Position numbers and translations under genes: made by a program. From Acidobacteriota bacterium (GTDB lineage: Bacteria; Acidobacteriota; Thermoanaerobaculia; Multivoradales; Multivoraceae): a stretch of 64,000 nt of DNA. The stretch is from contig QQVD01000030.1 in NCBI GenBank assembly GCA_003388555.1, positions 1 through 64,000 of the forward strand. Reading direction: 5' to 3'. The notes under the pieces were generated by a model. The model searched no databases, was not told the origin of the DNA, and saw only the letters and a list, made by a program, of their open reading frames with translations. Shown here in pieces: positions 46,257 through 56,348 of this stretch. Each line of letters opens with the position of its first letter. Position 1 is the stretch's first letter.

Positions 46257-46850
46257 ATGAAGCTGTTCTGGTGCCCGAAGACACGCGCCGCGAGGGCGCT
46301 CTGGCTGCTCGAGGAGAGCGGCCTCGACTACGAGCTGGTGACGATCGACATCCGCGATCCCGGCAAGCCGCGCGATCCCGACTTCGCCAGGGCGTCGCCG
46401 CTCGGCAAGGTGCCCGCCATCCAGGACGGCGAGGTGCACGTCGCCGAGAGCGCCGCGATCGCGCTCTACCTCGCCGACCGCTATCCCGACACCGGTCTCG
46501 GCGTGCCGATCGACCATCCTCAGCGCGGCGACTTCCTGTTCTGGACGATGTTCACGCCCGGCGTCATCGAGCCGGCGATCGCCGAGAAGTTCTCCGGCAT
46601 GGACCCCAACCCGACCTCCTACTCGTGGGGGTCCTACGACAAGATGGTCGAGACCTTCGGCGCCGTCGTCGGCGAACGCGAGTGGATCCTCGGCGACCGC
46701 TTCTCCGCCGCCGACACGCTGCTCGGCTCGTCGGCCTACTTCATGAAGCAGTTCGGCCTGCTCCAGGACGGCGGGCCGATCGCCGACTACGCGGCGCGCT
46801 GCGTGGCGCGCCCGGCGTATCAGCGGGCACTGGAGCAGGACGACATCTGA
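46257..46850 (+). CDS. Glutathione S-transferase family protein
   Basis: A 197-residue GST. The thioredoxin-fold half has LFWCPKTRAARALWLLEESG, SPLGKVPAIQDGEVHVAESA and IALYLADRYPD; the cis-Pro (KVPAI) and the ES pair that binds gamma-glutamyl are clear. The helical half follows. It would conjugate or reduce electrophiles with glutathione. GGAGG lies 7 bases before ATG 46257, which fixes the start; upstream in-frame residues are excluded. A MAPEG protein at 61119 may belong to related detoxification. Confidence 0.9.
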   Translation: MKLFWCPKTRAARALWLLEESGLDYELVTIDIRDPGKPRDPDFARASPLGKVPAIQDGEVHVAESAAIALYLADRYPDTGLGVPIDHPQRGDFLFWTMFTPGVIEPAIAEKFSGMDPNPTSYSWGSYDKMVETFGAVVGEREWILGDRFSAADTLLGSSAYFMKQFGLLQDGGPIADYAARCVARPAYQRALEQDDI

Positions 46851-46896
46851 GCACAGCGCCGGCCGCAGCGCCGGCGCACGTCACCCTTGACGTCGA

Positions 46897-46925
46897 GCGT
46901 GGATTCCCGCCTGCGCGGGAAGGAC
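46897..46925. repeat. Family-B hairpin repeat
   Basis: GCGTGGA-TTCCCGC-CTG-CGCGGGAA: inverse orientation of the TCATTCCCGCG type. Confidence 0.7.
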
Positions 46926-46975
46926 GGAGTTGGGAGCGTGGGCCTCCAGGCGCGAGTCGAATGGCGCCGCTGGCC

Positions 46976-47031
46976 CCTCCCCCTGCAGGGGGAGGTTGGG
47001 TGGGGGTGTCCCAGTCATCCGGCTCGCTTCA
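46976..47031 (+). repeat. Family-A module, left of the gluzincin gene
   Basis: Hairpin CCTCCCCCT-GC-AGGGGGAGG followed by TTGGGTGGGGGTGTCCCAGT and CATCCGGCTCGCTTCA. The inverse copy is at 48488-48541. Confidence 0.85.
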
Positions 47032-47240
47032 GCCGGAGGACGGCAGGAGGCGGTTGGGGTGTCCCGTTCATCCGGCACGCTACAAAGGGAGGCTGGTTTG
47101 GCCCTTCCCCGTCATCCGGCACGTTTCAGGCGGAAGGCGCGGAACCAGCGTCAGTGTTCGCCGGCTCCCAGCAACTGTGGCTCCGCTCACGGTGCTCGTG
47201 TCGGTACCGGGGATGCCCGGCCCGTCGCTCCGGCCAGGCG

Positions 47241-48314
47241 CTACCGACGACGCGACAGCTGGTCGAGCCGCACGATGCCTTCGATCGCCAGGCGCTGGTT
47301 GGGGTCGAGCTCCAAGGCGGCCTCGAAGTGGCGACGGGCCAGCGTGTCGCCGCCGGTCTCGCGGTTCGCCAGCAGATCGCCGAGGCGCGCCAGCACATCG
47401 GCGCGCGACAGTGCAGAGGTCCGCACCGGCGGTCCGCTGGCGGTGGTCGGCACACGCAGGAACTGCCACTGCGAGACCTCGACCCAGCGTCGCAGCTGCA
47501 TCGACAGGCGCCCCGGCGTCAGGCCGTAGACCGCCTGGATGGCCTCTTCGAACTCCTCGCCGGTCGCCAGGCGGTCGAGCAGCTGCGGGAGCCCCTCGGC
47601 GCGCCGCGGCTCGATCATCAGGTAGTGGGCGAGCAGCCACGACTGGGCGTAGAAGAGCTCACCGGTGAGCGAGGCGTCGTAGCCCTTGGCCTCCGGTGTG
47701 GCGGTGACGACGGCGTCGAGCGGCAGCCAGCGCTGGCGACGCAGCACGTCGCGGTGCCGCGCGATCGGCAGGCCCACCAGAGCCTCGGAGCCGTCGATCG
47801 CGAGGGTGCTGTAGATCTCGGCGATCCCTTCCTGGAACCACAGCGGCGCGTTCGGGCGGCTGGTGCGCAGTTCGGCGTGCACCGCCTCGTGCAGCGCCGT
47901 CTCGCGCCACGGTGCCCGCGCCGAGACGTCGAGCACCAGGTAGCTGGTCTGGCCGTCGGAATGGAAGTACCCGCCGATGCCGCGAGCCTTCGGCCACGGG
48001 CTGTAGCGGGCGAAGTCGCGGTGACGATCGAAGGCCACCACCACCGTCTCGGGGCGGTCGTCCGTGGGCGGCGCAACGGACGCACCCGGCACCGGAGCAT
48101 GGCCGCCGGCGTCGCGCCGCCCGATCAGCTTCCGGAGCAGCTCGAGGTCGTCCAGCAGGACCGTGCACTCCTCCTCGCTCAGTGCACCGACCACACGGAA
48201 GTTCGGCGAGCTCGCCTCGATCCATCGCGCGCTCGGCGTCCACCCGGTCAGATCGGGCGCGATCTCGGCGGAAGCGCCGCCGAGTGCCAGAGCGAGAAGG
48301 ATGGGGAAGATCAC
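47241..48314 (-). CDS. Secreted gluzincin-type peptidase (peptidase-MA-like) with C-terminal TPR-like region
   Basis: A 357-residue protein. Signal peptide VIFPILLALALGGASAEIAP, then a small beta domain (SPNFRVVGALSEEECTVLL). The zinc motif is ALHEAVHAELR (H142, E143, H146), followed by WFQEGIAEIYS, whose glutamate is the third ligand in gluzincins. The last 60 residues form TPR-like helices (LARRHFEAALELDPNQRLAI). Relatives are annotated as DUF1570 or peptidase MA family; the target is unknown. The start is GTG 48312-48314, without a good ribosome site. The gene sits between inverted family-A modules at 46976 and 48488. Confidence 0.78.
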   Translation of the reverse strand: MIFPILLALALGGASAEIAPDLTGWTPSARWIEASSPNFRVVGALSEEECTVLLDDLELLRKLIGRRDAGGHAPVPGASVAPPTDDRPETVVVAFDRHRDFARYSPWPKARGIGGYFHSDGQTSYLVLDVSARAPWRETALHEAVHAELRTSRPNAPLWFQEGIAEIYSTLAIDGSEALVGLPIARHRDVLRRQRWLPLDAVVTATPEAKGYDASLTGELFYAQSWLLAHYLMIEPRRAEGLPQLLDRLATGEEFEEAIQAVYGLTPGRLSMQLRRWVEVSQWQFLRVPTTASGPPVRTSALSRADVLARLGDLLANRETGGDTLARRHFEAALELDPNQRLAIEGIVRLDQLSRRR

Positions 48315-48390
48315 GTGAAGATTGTACGAACGAAAGATGAAGATCGCGCCGTCCGGGTGTCGGAACTTCGATCTTCCACGCTCCAAAGAC

Positions 48391-48420
48391 CGTCTTTCCC
48401 GCGCAGGCGGGCATCCACGC
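48391..48420. repeat. Family-B hairpin repeat
   Basis: CGTC-TTTCCCGC-GCAG-GCGGGCA-TCCACGC; the next 6 bases (CTGACG) are shared with the copy at 48591. Confidence 0.8.
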
Positions 48421-48487
48421 CTGACGGGAAACGGTGACGTCGGCTGGCGTTGAGCTCGCTCACGGGACAACCCCGATCCCGGCCCGA

Positions 48488-48541
48488 TGAAGCGAGCCGG
48501 ACGACTGGGACACCCCCACCCAGCCTCCCCCTGCAGGGGGA
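48488..48541 (-). repeat. Family-A module, right of the gluzincin gene
   Basis: Inverse of 46980-47031: TGAAGCGAGCCGGACGACTG, GGACACCCCCACCCAGCC, then CTCCCCCT-GC-AGGGGGA. Confidence 0.85.
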
Positions 48542-48590
48542 AAGGGTCAGAAGCCACACCTCCGACGGAGCTCGTTGCATTTCCAATTCC

Positions 48591-48619
48591 GTCATTCCCG
48601 CGCAGGCGGGAATCCACGC
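48591..48619. repeat. Family-B hairpin repeat (best-preserved copy)
   Basis: GTCATTCCCGC-GCAG-GCGGGAATCCACGC. Palindromic stem ATTCCCGC/GCGGGAAT. Confidence 0.85.
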
Positions 48620-48734
48620 CTGACGTGAAGCGGCGGCGTCGGCGGCGCTCCACTACACTGAGACCCCACCCGCCAGCCACCGCACTCCGCCTCATCCCGA
48701 CCCACCCCCGCCACGACCACTGGCGGCCACGGCG

Positions 48735-50675
48735 ATGTCAGCGACAGCTCCCGCAGCCGAACCCTCAGGCACCGCCTCCCGCCGCCCGGCGCGTGAACCG
48801 GCGCCGTCCGCCAACGCCGGCGACGAGGCGCCGCGCAGGCGCAAGATCGTGCTGTGCTGCGACGGCACCAACAACCAGCTGCGCGAGCACTACTCGAACG
48901 TCGCCAAGCTGCGCCGCCTGCTGGTGACCGACGACCGGCAGGTCGTCTTCTACGACCCCGGGGTCGGCACCGGCGCCCATCCCGGTCTGGTGCTGGGGCC
49001 GTCGCAGCAGCTCTACCGCGTCCTCGGCCTCGGCGTCGGCTACGGCTTCGACGACAACCTCGAGCAGGCCTACACCTTCCTCATGGAGCACTACGAAGAG
49101 GGAGACGAGATCTACCTCTTCGGCTTCTCGCGTGGGGCTTACACGGCCAGGGTGCTGGCCGGCTGGCTCAAGCGCTGCGGCCTCCTGCACCGCGGCAACC
49201 AGAGCCTGGTGCCGTACGCGCGGCGCCTGTACGCGCAGAAGCGCCACGTCGCCGCCCAGCGCTTCGCCAAGTCGTTCTCCTCGCGCCAGGTCGAGGTCGC
49301 CTTCCTCGGCCTGTGGGACACCGTGTCGTCGGTCGGCTTCGCGCTCAACCAGACCTTCCTCGACACCCGCACCAACCGCATCGTGCGACGCGTGCGCCAC
49401 GCGCTGGCGATCGACGAGCGGCGTGCCTTCTTCCGCCCCAACCGCTGGACGCCGACTCCCGGGCCGCGACAGGACGTGCGCGAGGTCTGGTTCGCCGGCT
49501 GCCACTCCGACGTCGGCGGCGGTCATCCCGAGGAGCGGCCGCACTCGGGGCTGTCGAAGATCGCGCTGCGCTGGATGATCGAGGAGGCGGTCGCCGCCAA
49601 TCCCGCCGACCCGCTGCGGGTGCGCGCCGACCAGATGCGCGATCTGTTCGAACGCGACGACAGTCGCCACTCGGTGCCCTCTCCCGCGGCGCCGGTGCAC
49701 GAATCCCTGCGGGGGCCTTGGTGGCCGCTCGAGTGTCTGCCGGCGCGCCGACGGGGCTTCCCCTGGATGCGCACCCGGCTCGGCCGACGGCGTGAGATCG
49801 GACCGGACGACGAGGTGCACGACTCGGTCCTGGAGCGCATCGCGACCGTCGACGGCTACCGACCACCCAACCTCGACGCGTGGCTGGAGCGTCACCGGCC
49901 GGATCTGCTCGAGCGCCGGGCCGCCGAGCCGGGAATCGCGAGGCGCCTACTGCGCCTCGCAGAGGCTGCCGGCTGGACCCTGACCGGCGCCGCGCTGCTC
50001 CTCTACGGGCTCGGCATGGCCTTCGCGCTCGCCGACCCGCTGTCTACCTGGCTGCTGCGTTCGGGACCGGCACCGGAGCTGGCGACGGCGCTGCGCCGGG
50101 TGCTCGACTGGCCGCGCTGGATCGCCGGGCCCTCGGGCCTGGTCACCGCGATCACCGCGGCGCTGCCGCTGGTCATCCTGCACTGGGGCTCGCGCGAGGC
50201 GGAGCTGCGCTCCGGCTTCATCGACCGGCTGCAGGCGATCACCGGACCGACGCCGCCGCATCGCCGGATCGTGCCGTTCGGCCCCGCCGCGTCGACGCGC
50301 TACCTGCGGCATCTCGGCAAGCGGGCACGGCTCGACTACCGGCGACTGATGGCGCTCCGCCTCCCGCTCGCGCTCACCTGGGGCGCGGCCTACGCCGGCC
50401 TGATCTGGTGGATGCACCGGGGCCTCGGACTCACTCCCGTGACCTGGCTGCTGCTCGCACCGGTCGCCGCCGTGACCGCGGACGTCGCCGAGAGCGCCCT
50501 GTGGTCGCTGCAGGTCACGCTCTACCAGGCGGCAGACACGACCACAGGTGGCGCCGGGCGGCGGGCGAGCCCGATCGTCGCCTGGCTGGCGGGCGCCGCG
50601 ACGATCGGCAAGCGCATCGGGCTGGTCGTCTCGCTGGGGCTGCCGCTGCTCGCCATCACCCGCTTCATCCCCTGA
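48735..50675 (+). CDS. DUF2235 alpha/beta-hydrolase with C-terminal membrane segments
   Basis: A 646-residue protein. After a Pro/Ala-rich leader, RKIVLCCDGTNNQLREHYSN and LFGFSRGAYTARVLAGWL place the DUF2235 fold, with the nucleophile Ser in GxSxG (near residue 132). WFAGCHSDVGGGHPE contains the Asp usual for the triad. DUF2235 proteins include phospholipase effectors (Tle1-like) of type VI secretion, but no T6SS genes are in the window. About five hydrophobic helices follow (near 410-435, 450-475, 540-640). It may instead be a house-keeping membrane esterase. Start at ATG 48735. Confidence 0.85.
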   Translation: MSATAPAAEPSGTASRRPAREPAPSANAGDEAPRRRKIVLCCDGTNNQLREHYSNVAKLRRLLVTDDRQVVFYDPGVGTGAHPGLVLGPSQQLYRVLGLGVGYGFDDNLEQAYTFLMEHYEEGDEIYLFGFSRGAYTARVLAGWLKRCGLLHRGNQSLVPYARRLYAQKRHVAAQRFAKSFSSRQVEVAFLGLWDTVSSVGFALNQTFLDTRTNRIVRRVRHALAIDERRAFFRPNRWTPTPGPRQDVREVWFAGCHSDVGGGHPEERPHSGLSKIALRWMIEEAVAANPADPLRVRADQMRDLFERDDSRHSVPSPAAPVHESLRGPWWPLECLPARRRGFPWMRTRLGRRREIGPDDEVHDSVLERIATVDGYRPPNLDAWLERHRPDLLERRAAEPGIARRLLRLAEAAGWTLTGAALLLYGLGMAFALADPLSTWLLRSGPAPELATALRRVLDWPRWIAGPSGLVTAITAALPLVILHWGSREAELRSGFIDRLQAITGPTPPHRRIVPFGPAASTRYLRHLGKRARLDYRRLMALRLPLALTWGAAYAGLIWWMHRGLGLTPVTWLLLAPVAAVTADVAESALWSLQVTLYQAADTTTGGAGRRASPIVAWLAGAATIGKRIGLVVSLGLPLLAITRFIP

Positions 50676-50773
50676 TCCCGGGAGGAGCCGCGCGAGACCC
50701 GCGCTCTCTTGAAGATCGACCCGCCAGCGCGCTGGCTGGCCTTCGACCGGTGCGCACCCGCGACGCGGCGCAC

Positions 50774-52096
50774 TCAGGCCGGAGCCATCGGCAGCTCGGC
50801 GCGCACCGTGGTGCGACCGGGCGCGGACTCGACGACGAGCCGGCCGTCGGCCAGCTCGGCACGCTCGCGCATGCTGACCAACCCGAGGCTGTCACCGTCC
50901 TCCGCCCGTCGCATGCTCCCGGCGACGTCGAAGCCACACCCGTCGTCGTGCACTTCGATGAAGAGCTCGTGTCCGGAGCGCCGCAAAACGACGTCGATGT
51001 GCGTCGCCTCGCCGTGTCGCAGGGCATTGGTCAGCGCCTCCTGGGCGATGCGGTAGCAGGCGACGTGAAGCGCCGGCGGGATCTCCTCGTCGCCCAGCTC
51101 GCTGCGCAGACGCACGACGGCGGGCGCCGCCCGATCCTGGCGCTCCGTCAACCAGCGCAGGGCCGACACGGGACCGAGGTCGTCGAGCAGCTGCGGCCGC
51201 AGGTCGAGCGAGATCGCCCGCACCCGCTCGTGCAGATCGCCGAGGTGCTCGAGCGCCTCCCCGACGAGCGCGGGCGCCTGATCGGGGGATTCGCAGGCCC
51301 GCTGCAGGATCAGGTCGATCAGGGTGAGCATCTGACCGATCTGGTCGTGCAGCTCCGTGGAGATCAGCCGCCGCTCGCTCTCCTGAGCCTCGAGCAGTTG
51401 GCGTGAGAGGCTCTCGAGACGACCGGCCTGCTCCTCGAGTTGTTCCTTGGCGTGACGCTCGGCGGTGACGTCCTGCACCGTACCGACCAGCAACGGGCCC
51501 TCTTCGTCGATCAGCGACCGCGCCCTGATCTGCACCCAGATCTGTTCGCCGTCACCGCGCACCATGCGCACCTCGGTGTCGACCGCCTCGTCACTCTCGA
51601 TCAGGCGATCGAGAGCTTCGCGGAGCCGCGGACGATCAGACTCCGCGGTGCAGCTCAGCAGCCAGCGCACGTCGTCGCGCATGCGCGAAGGGTCGAACGC
51701 GAGCAGCTCGGCGAGCTGTCTGCTCCATCGCACCTCGTCGGTGGCGCCCGTCGCGGTCCAGCTACCGAGCCTGGCGACGGTCTGTGCCAGCTGCAGCTGC
51801 TCTCGCGTGCGCTCTACCGTGTTGGCGGTGCGACGGTGGGCCGCGTCCATCCGCTGCACGAGGTAGAGGACCAGTAGCGAGCTGAGGACGACGAAGAAGA
51901 GCCCCTTGACCGACTGTGCCTCGTCGGCCAGACGCACCGGCACGAACTCCTCCACCACCGCGTCCGAGATCAGGATCCAGGTGACCGCGAGGAGCAGGTA
52001 GGGAAGCGCGACCCTCAGGGCCGCGTGGGTGCTGGACGAGCGGGGCGTGTTAGCGTCTCCCGGAGTTCTCTGCGAATCAGCGCCAACCAGCGCCAA
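50774..52096 (-). CDS. Sensor histidine kinase, PAS plus HisKA_3/HATPase (NarX/DegS type)
   Basis: A 440-residue protein with two N-terminal membrane helices (LRVALPYLLLAVTWILISDA; GLFFVVLSSLLVLYLVQRMD), a PAS domain (about 110-215), a HisKA_3 dimerisation domain with the phospho-accepting His in ESERRLISTELHDQIGQMLT, and an HATPase_c ending GLVSMRERAELADGRLVVES. This architecture pairs with NarL-type regulators, and one is encoded divergently 76 bp away. The start is TTG at 52094-52096, which lies in a triple direct repeat; no ATG or GTG exists in frame before the first helix. Confidence 0.85.
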   Translation of the reverse strand: MALVGADSQRTPGDANTPRSSSTHAALRVALPYLLLAVTWILISDAVVEEFVPVRLADEAQSVKGLFFVVLSSLLVLYLVQRMDAAHRRTANTVERTREQLQLAQTVARLGSWTATGATDEVRWSRQLAELLAFDPSRMRDDVRWLLSCTAESDRPRLREALDRLIESDEAVDTEVRMVRGDGEQIWVQIRARSLIDEEGPLLVGTVQDVTAERHAKEQLEEQAGRLESLSRQLLEAQESERRLISTELHDQIGQMLTLIDLILQRACESPDQAPALVGEALEHLGDLHERVRAISLDLRPQLLDDLGPVSALRWLTERQDRAAPAVVRLRSELGDEEIPPALHVACYRIAQEALTNALRHGEATHIDVVLRRSGHELFIEVHDDGCGFDVAGSMRRAEDGDSLGLVSMRERAELADGRLVVESAPGRTTVRAELPMAPA

Positions 52097-52104
52097 TCAG
52101 CGCC
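52075..52104. promoter_or_regulatory. Triple 10-bp direct repeat at the kinase/regulator divergent promoter
   Basis: AATCAGCGCC, AACCAGCGCC, AATCAGCGCC in tandem: three units of exactly one helical turn. The repeat lies at the 5' edge of the kinase gene and 69 bases upstream of the regulator's GTG. It could be an operator bound on one face of the DNA by the encoded regulator (inference). Confidence 0.5.
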
Positions 52105-52172
52105 GGAGTACCGGCGGAGGGGCCACCACGCCAAAGGCTGCCAGAAAGTCGCGCGCGCCGCAGGAGCCGACC

Positions 52173-52844
52173 GTGGGCGGCCCGGCGATCCGCGTCTTCC
52201 TCGTCGACGATCACGACCTGGTGCGCGTCGGCCTGCGGAGCATTCTGTCCCAGCGCAGGGACATCGAGGTAGTGGCCGACAGCGGCGACGCGAGGCAGGC
52301 GCTGCGCCTCCTGGCCAGCGGCAAGGAGCGTATCGACGTCCTGCTGGCCGACGTGGCGTTGCCGGGCCTCAACGGCCTCGAGCTCTGCCGCGAGGTGCGC
52401 GAGTCGTTCCCGCGCTGTGCGGTCGTCATGCTGTCGATGCACGCCAACGAGGAGTACGTGCTGCGAGCGCTGCGCTACGGCGCCAGTGGCTACGTGCTCA
52501 AGAACTCCTCTCCCGAGGAGCTCGCCAAGGCGATACGTGTCGCGCACCGCGGCGAGATCTACCTCAGCTCGGCGGTCTCACGCGAGAACCTCGACTCCTA
52601 CCTCGAGCGGGTCGGCGAGAGGGATCAGCCGCTCGACGCCCTCACCGCTCGCCAACGCGAGATCCTCCAGCTCGTGGCAGAGGGGCTGACCACGCGCGAG
52701 ATCGCCGCGCGCCTACACCTCAGCGTCAAGACGGTCGAGAGCCACCGCTCCAACCTCATGAAGCGTCTCGGGATCCGCGATCTGGCCGGGCTGGTGCGCT
52801 TCGCCATCCACAACCGCATGGTCATCCCGGATCGCGACGACTGA
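52173..52844 (+). CDS. Response regulator, NarL/FixJ family
   Basis: A 223-residue regulator: receiver domain (RVFLVDDHDLVRVGLRSI; phospho-acceptor Asp in VLLADVALPGLNG near residue 60; YVLKNSS switch Lys), then a LuxR-type HTH (LTARQREILQLVAEGLTTRE, IAARLHLSVKTVESHRS). The start is GTG 52173: AGGAG sits 6 bases upstream (52162-52166), and the product has the usual length. The frame extends further up to 52029, but that part is not conserved. It is divergent from its probable cognate kinase at 50774. Confidence 0.9.
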   Translation: MGGPAIRVFLVDDHDLVRVGLRSILSQRRDIEVVADSGDARQALRLLASGKERIDVLLADVALPGLNGLELCREVRESFPRCAVVMLSMHANEEYVLRALRYGASGYVLKNSSPEELAKAIRVAHRGEIYLSSAVSRENLDSYLERVGERDQPLDALTARQREILQLVAEGLTTREIAARLHLSVKTVESHRSNLMKRLGIRDLAGLVRFAIHNRMVIPDRDD

Positions 52845-52987
52845 GGCTCCTCCCGCGCCGGGTCGCCGGCAGGCCTGCGGCGTCCGTCGTCCTTCCTCGC
52901 CAGCTCGAGCTGGGAGTGCTCAGCGGCCTCGATTTCAGGGTTTTACCCGATAGCGCAGCCTGACGAGACCCGACAGACTCTCGCACG

Positions 52988-53491
52988 ATGACGAGAACTG
53001 TCCCCGCGGCGACGACAGCCGCGACCGCAGCCACCCGGGACGGGAGCCAGGAGAAGGCGGAGGAGCTCTGCGGGGCGGGTCCGCCCGCGAACGGCGCCCC
53101 GCGCATCCGCACCCTCGTGGTCGACGACAGCTCGGCCTTTCTCGACCTGCTCGAGCACGAGGTGCGTCGCGGACTGCCCAGGCTCGAGGTCGTCGGCCGC
53201 GGCAACGACGGAATCAGCGCCATGGAGCTGGTCGAGCTCACGGCTCCGGATCTGGTGCTGCTCGACCTGCAGATGCCCGGCATGACGGGATTCGAAGTGC
53301 TGCGGGTGCTGCGGGAACGGGCGCCGGTCCCCAAGGTCGTCGTGCTCACGTCGCACCGCGGCAGCTTCTACCGCGAAGCCTGCGAGCGCCTGGGCGGCGA
53401 CGGCTTCGTGCACAAGGGCGACCTGATGAGCCAGCTCGCCCCCGAGGTGGAGCGACTCTTCGGTCGCCCCGGGGACTCGACGCACAGCTGA
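52988..53491 (+). CDS. Stand-alone receiver-domain response regulator
   Basis: A 167-residue protein. A 35-residue low-complexity leader precedes one receiver domain: LVVDDSSAFLDLLEHE, phospho-acceptor in DLVLLDLQMPGMTGFEVL, VVVLTSHRG and FVHKGD with the conserved Thr/Ser and Lys. There is no output domain. It probably receives phosphate from, or relays it to, the hybrid kinase whose gene follows 22 bp later. Single-domain receivers often regulate by binding a partner protein. Confidence 0.85.
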   Translation: MTRTVPAATTAATAATRDGSQEKAEELCGAGPPANGAPRIRTLVVDDSSAFLDLLEHEVRRGLPRLEVVGRGNDGISAMELVELTAPDLVLLDLQMPGMTGFEVLRVLRERAPVPKVVVLTSHRGSFYREACERLGGDGFVHKGDLMSQLAPEVERLFGRPGDSTHS

Positions 53492-53513
53492 GCGGGGACT
53501 CCATCCGCCTGCG

Positions 53514-55928
<2,415 letters not shown>

Positions 55929-56348
55929 TCCGAGGGGCGGAGGGACGAGAGGGGTCAGGGGTCAGGGGTCAGGGGTCAGGGGTCAGGGGTCAGGGGTCAG
56001 GGGGCAGGTAGCGAAATAGCAGATCACTCCTGTGCCTGGCGTGCCTACCTCTGTCGCCCGCCTCGCGTCTGCCTCCTACCTCTCCCGTCTCCTGCCCACG
56101 CCCATCATTCCCTCTTCCCTTTTCCCTCTTCCCTGTTCCCTTTCCCCTCTCCCCTCTCCCCTCTCCCCTTTTCCCTTTTCCCTTTTCCCTTTTCCCTCTT
56201 CCCTATCCCCCAACCCCCAACCCCCAACCCCTGACCCCTGACCCCCGACCCCTGACCCCCAGCCCCAACCCCTTCCCTTTCCCCTTTTCCCTTTTCCCTC
56301 TATCGTCTCGCGTCAACGACCGCGCACCAGGAGCCGCGGAGGCCCCGC
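55929..56348. repeat. Heptamer tandem arrays (GGGGTCA, CCCTTTT, CCCCAAC, CCCCTGA units)
   Basis: 420 bp between two rightward genes. Seven perfect GGGGTCA units run from 55951 to 55999. After an ordinary stretch (56005-56095), the top strand is almost purely pyrimidine from 56100 to 56305: CCCTCTT/CCCTTTT/CCCCTCT heptamers, then CCCCAAC x3, CCCCTGA units and CCCTTTT again. The same units occur at 11701-11872. No gene is seen in this stretch. Confidence 0.9.

Larger units (their letters stand above)
46851..47240. other. Intergenic repeat region
   Basis: 390 bp with no gene. It contains a family-B hairpin (46897-46925), a family-A hairpin (46976-46995) with its conserved flank up to 47031, and two further partial copies of that flank (GGTTGGGGTGTCCCGTTCAT near 47050 and a CCGTCATCCGGCACG near 47110). 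Confidence 0.6.
48315..48734. other. Intergenic repeat region
   Basis: 420 bp with no gene. It holds two family-B hairpins (48391-48420 and 48591-48619) and an inverse family-A module (48488-48541). A TACACT hexamer near 48653 could be the -10 of the DUF2235 gene. Confidence 0.5.

Noticed and set aside
48735-50675. Type VI secretion effector (Tle1-like) assignment for the DUF2235 protein
   Set aside because: The fold fits, but no VgrG, PAAR, immunity or other T6SS gene is in the window, so only the domain is called.
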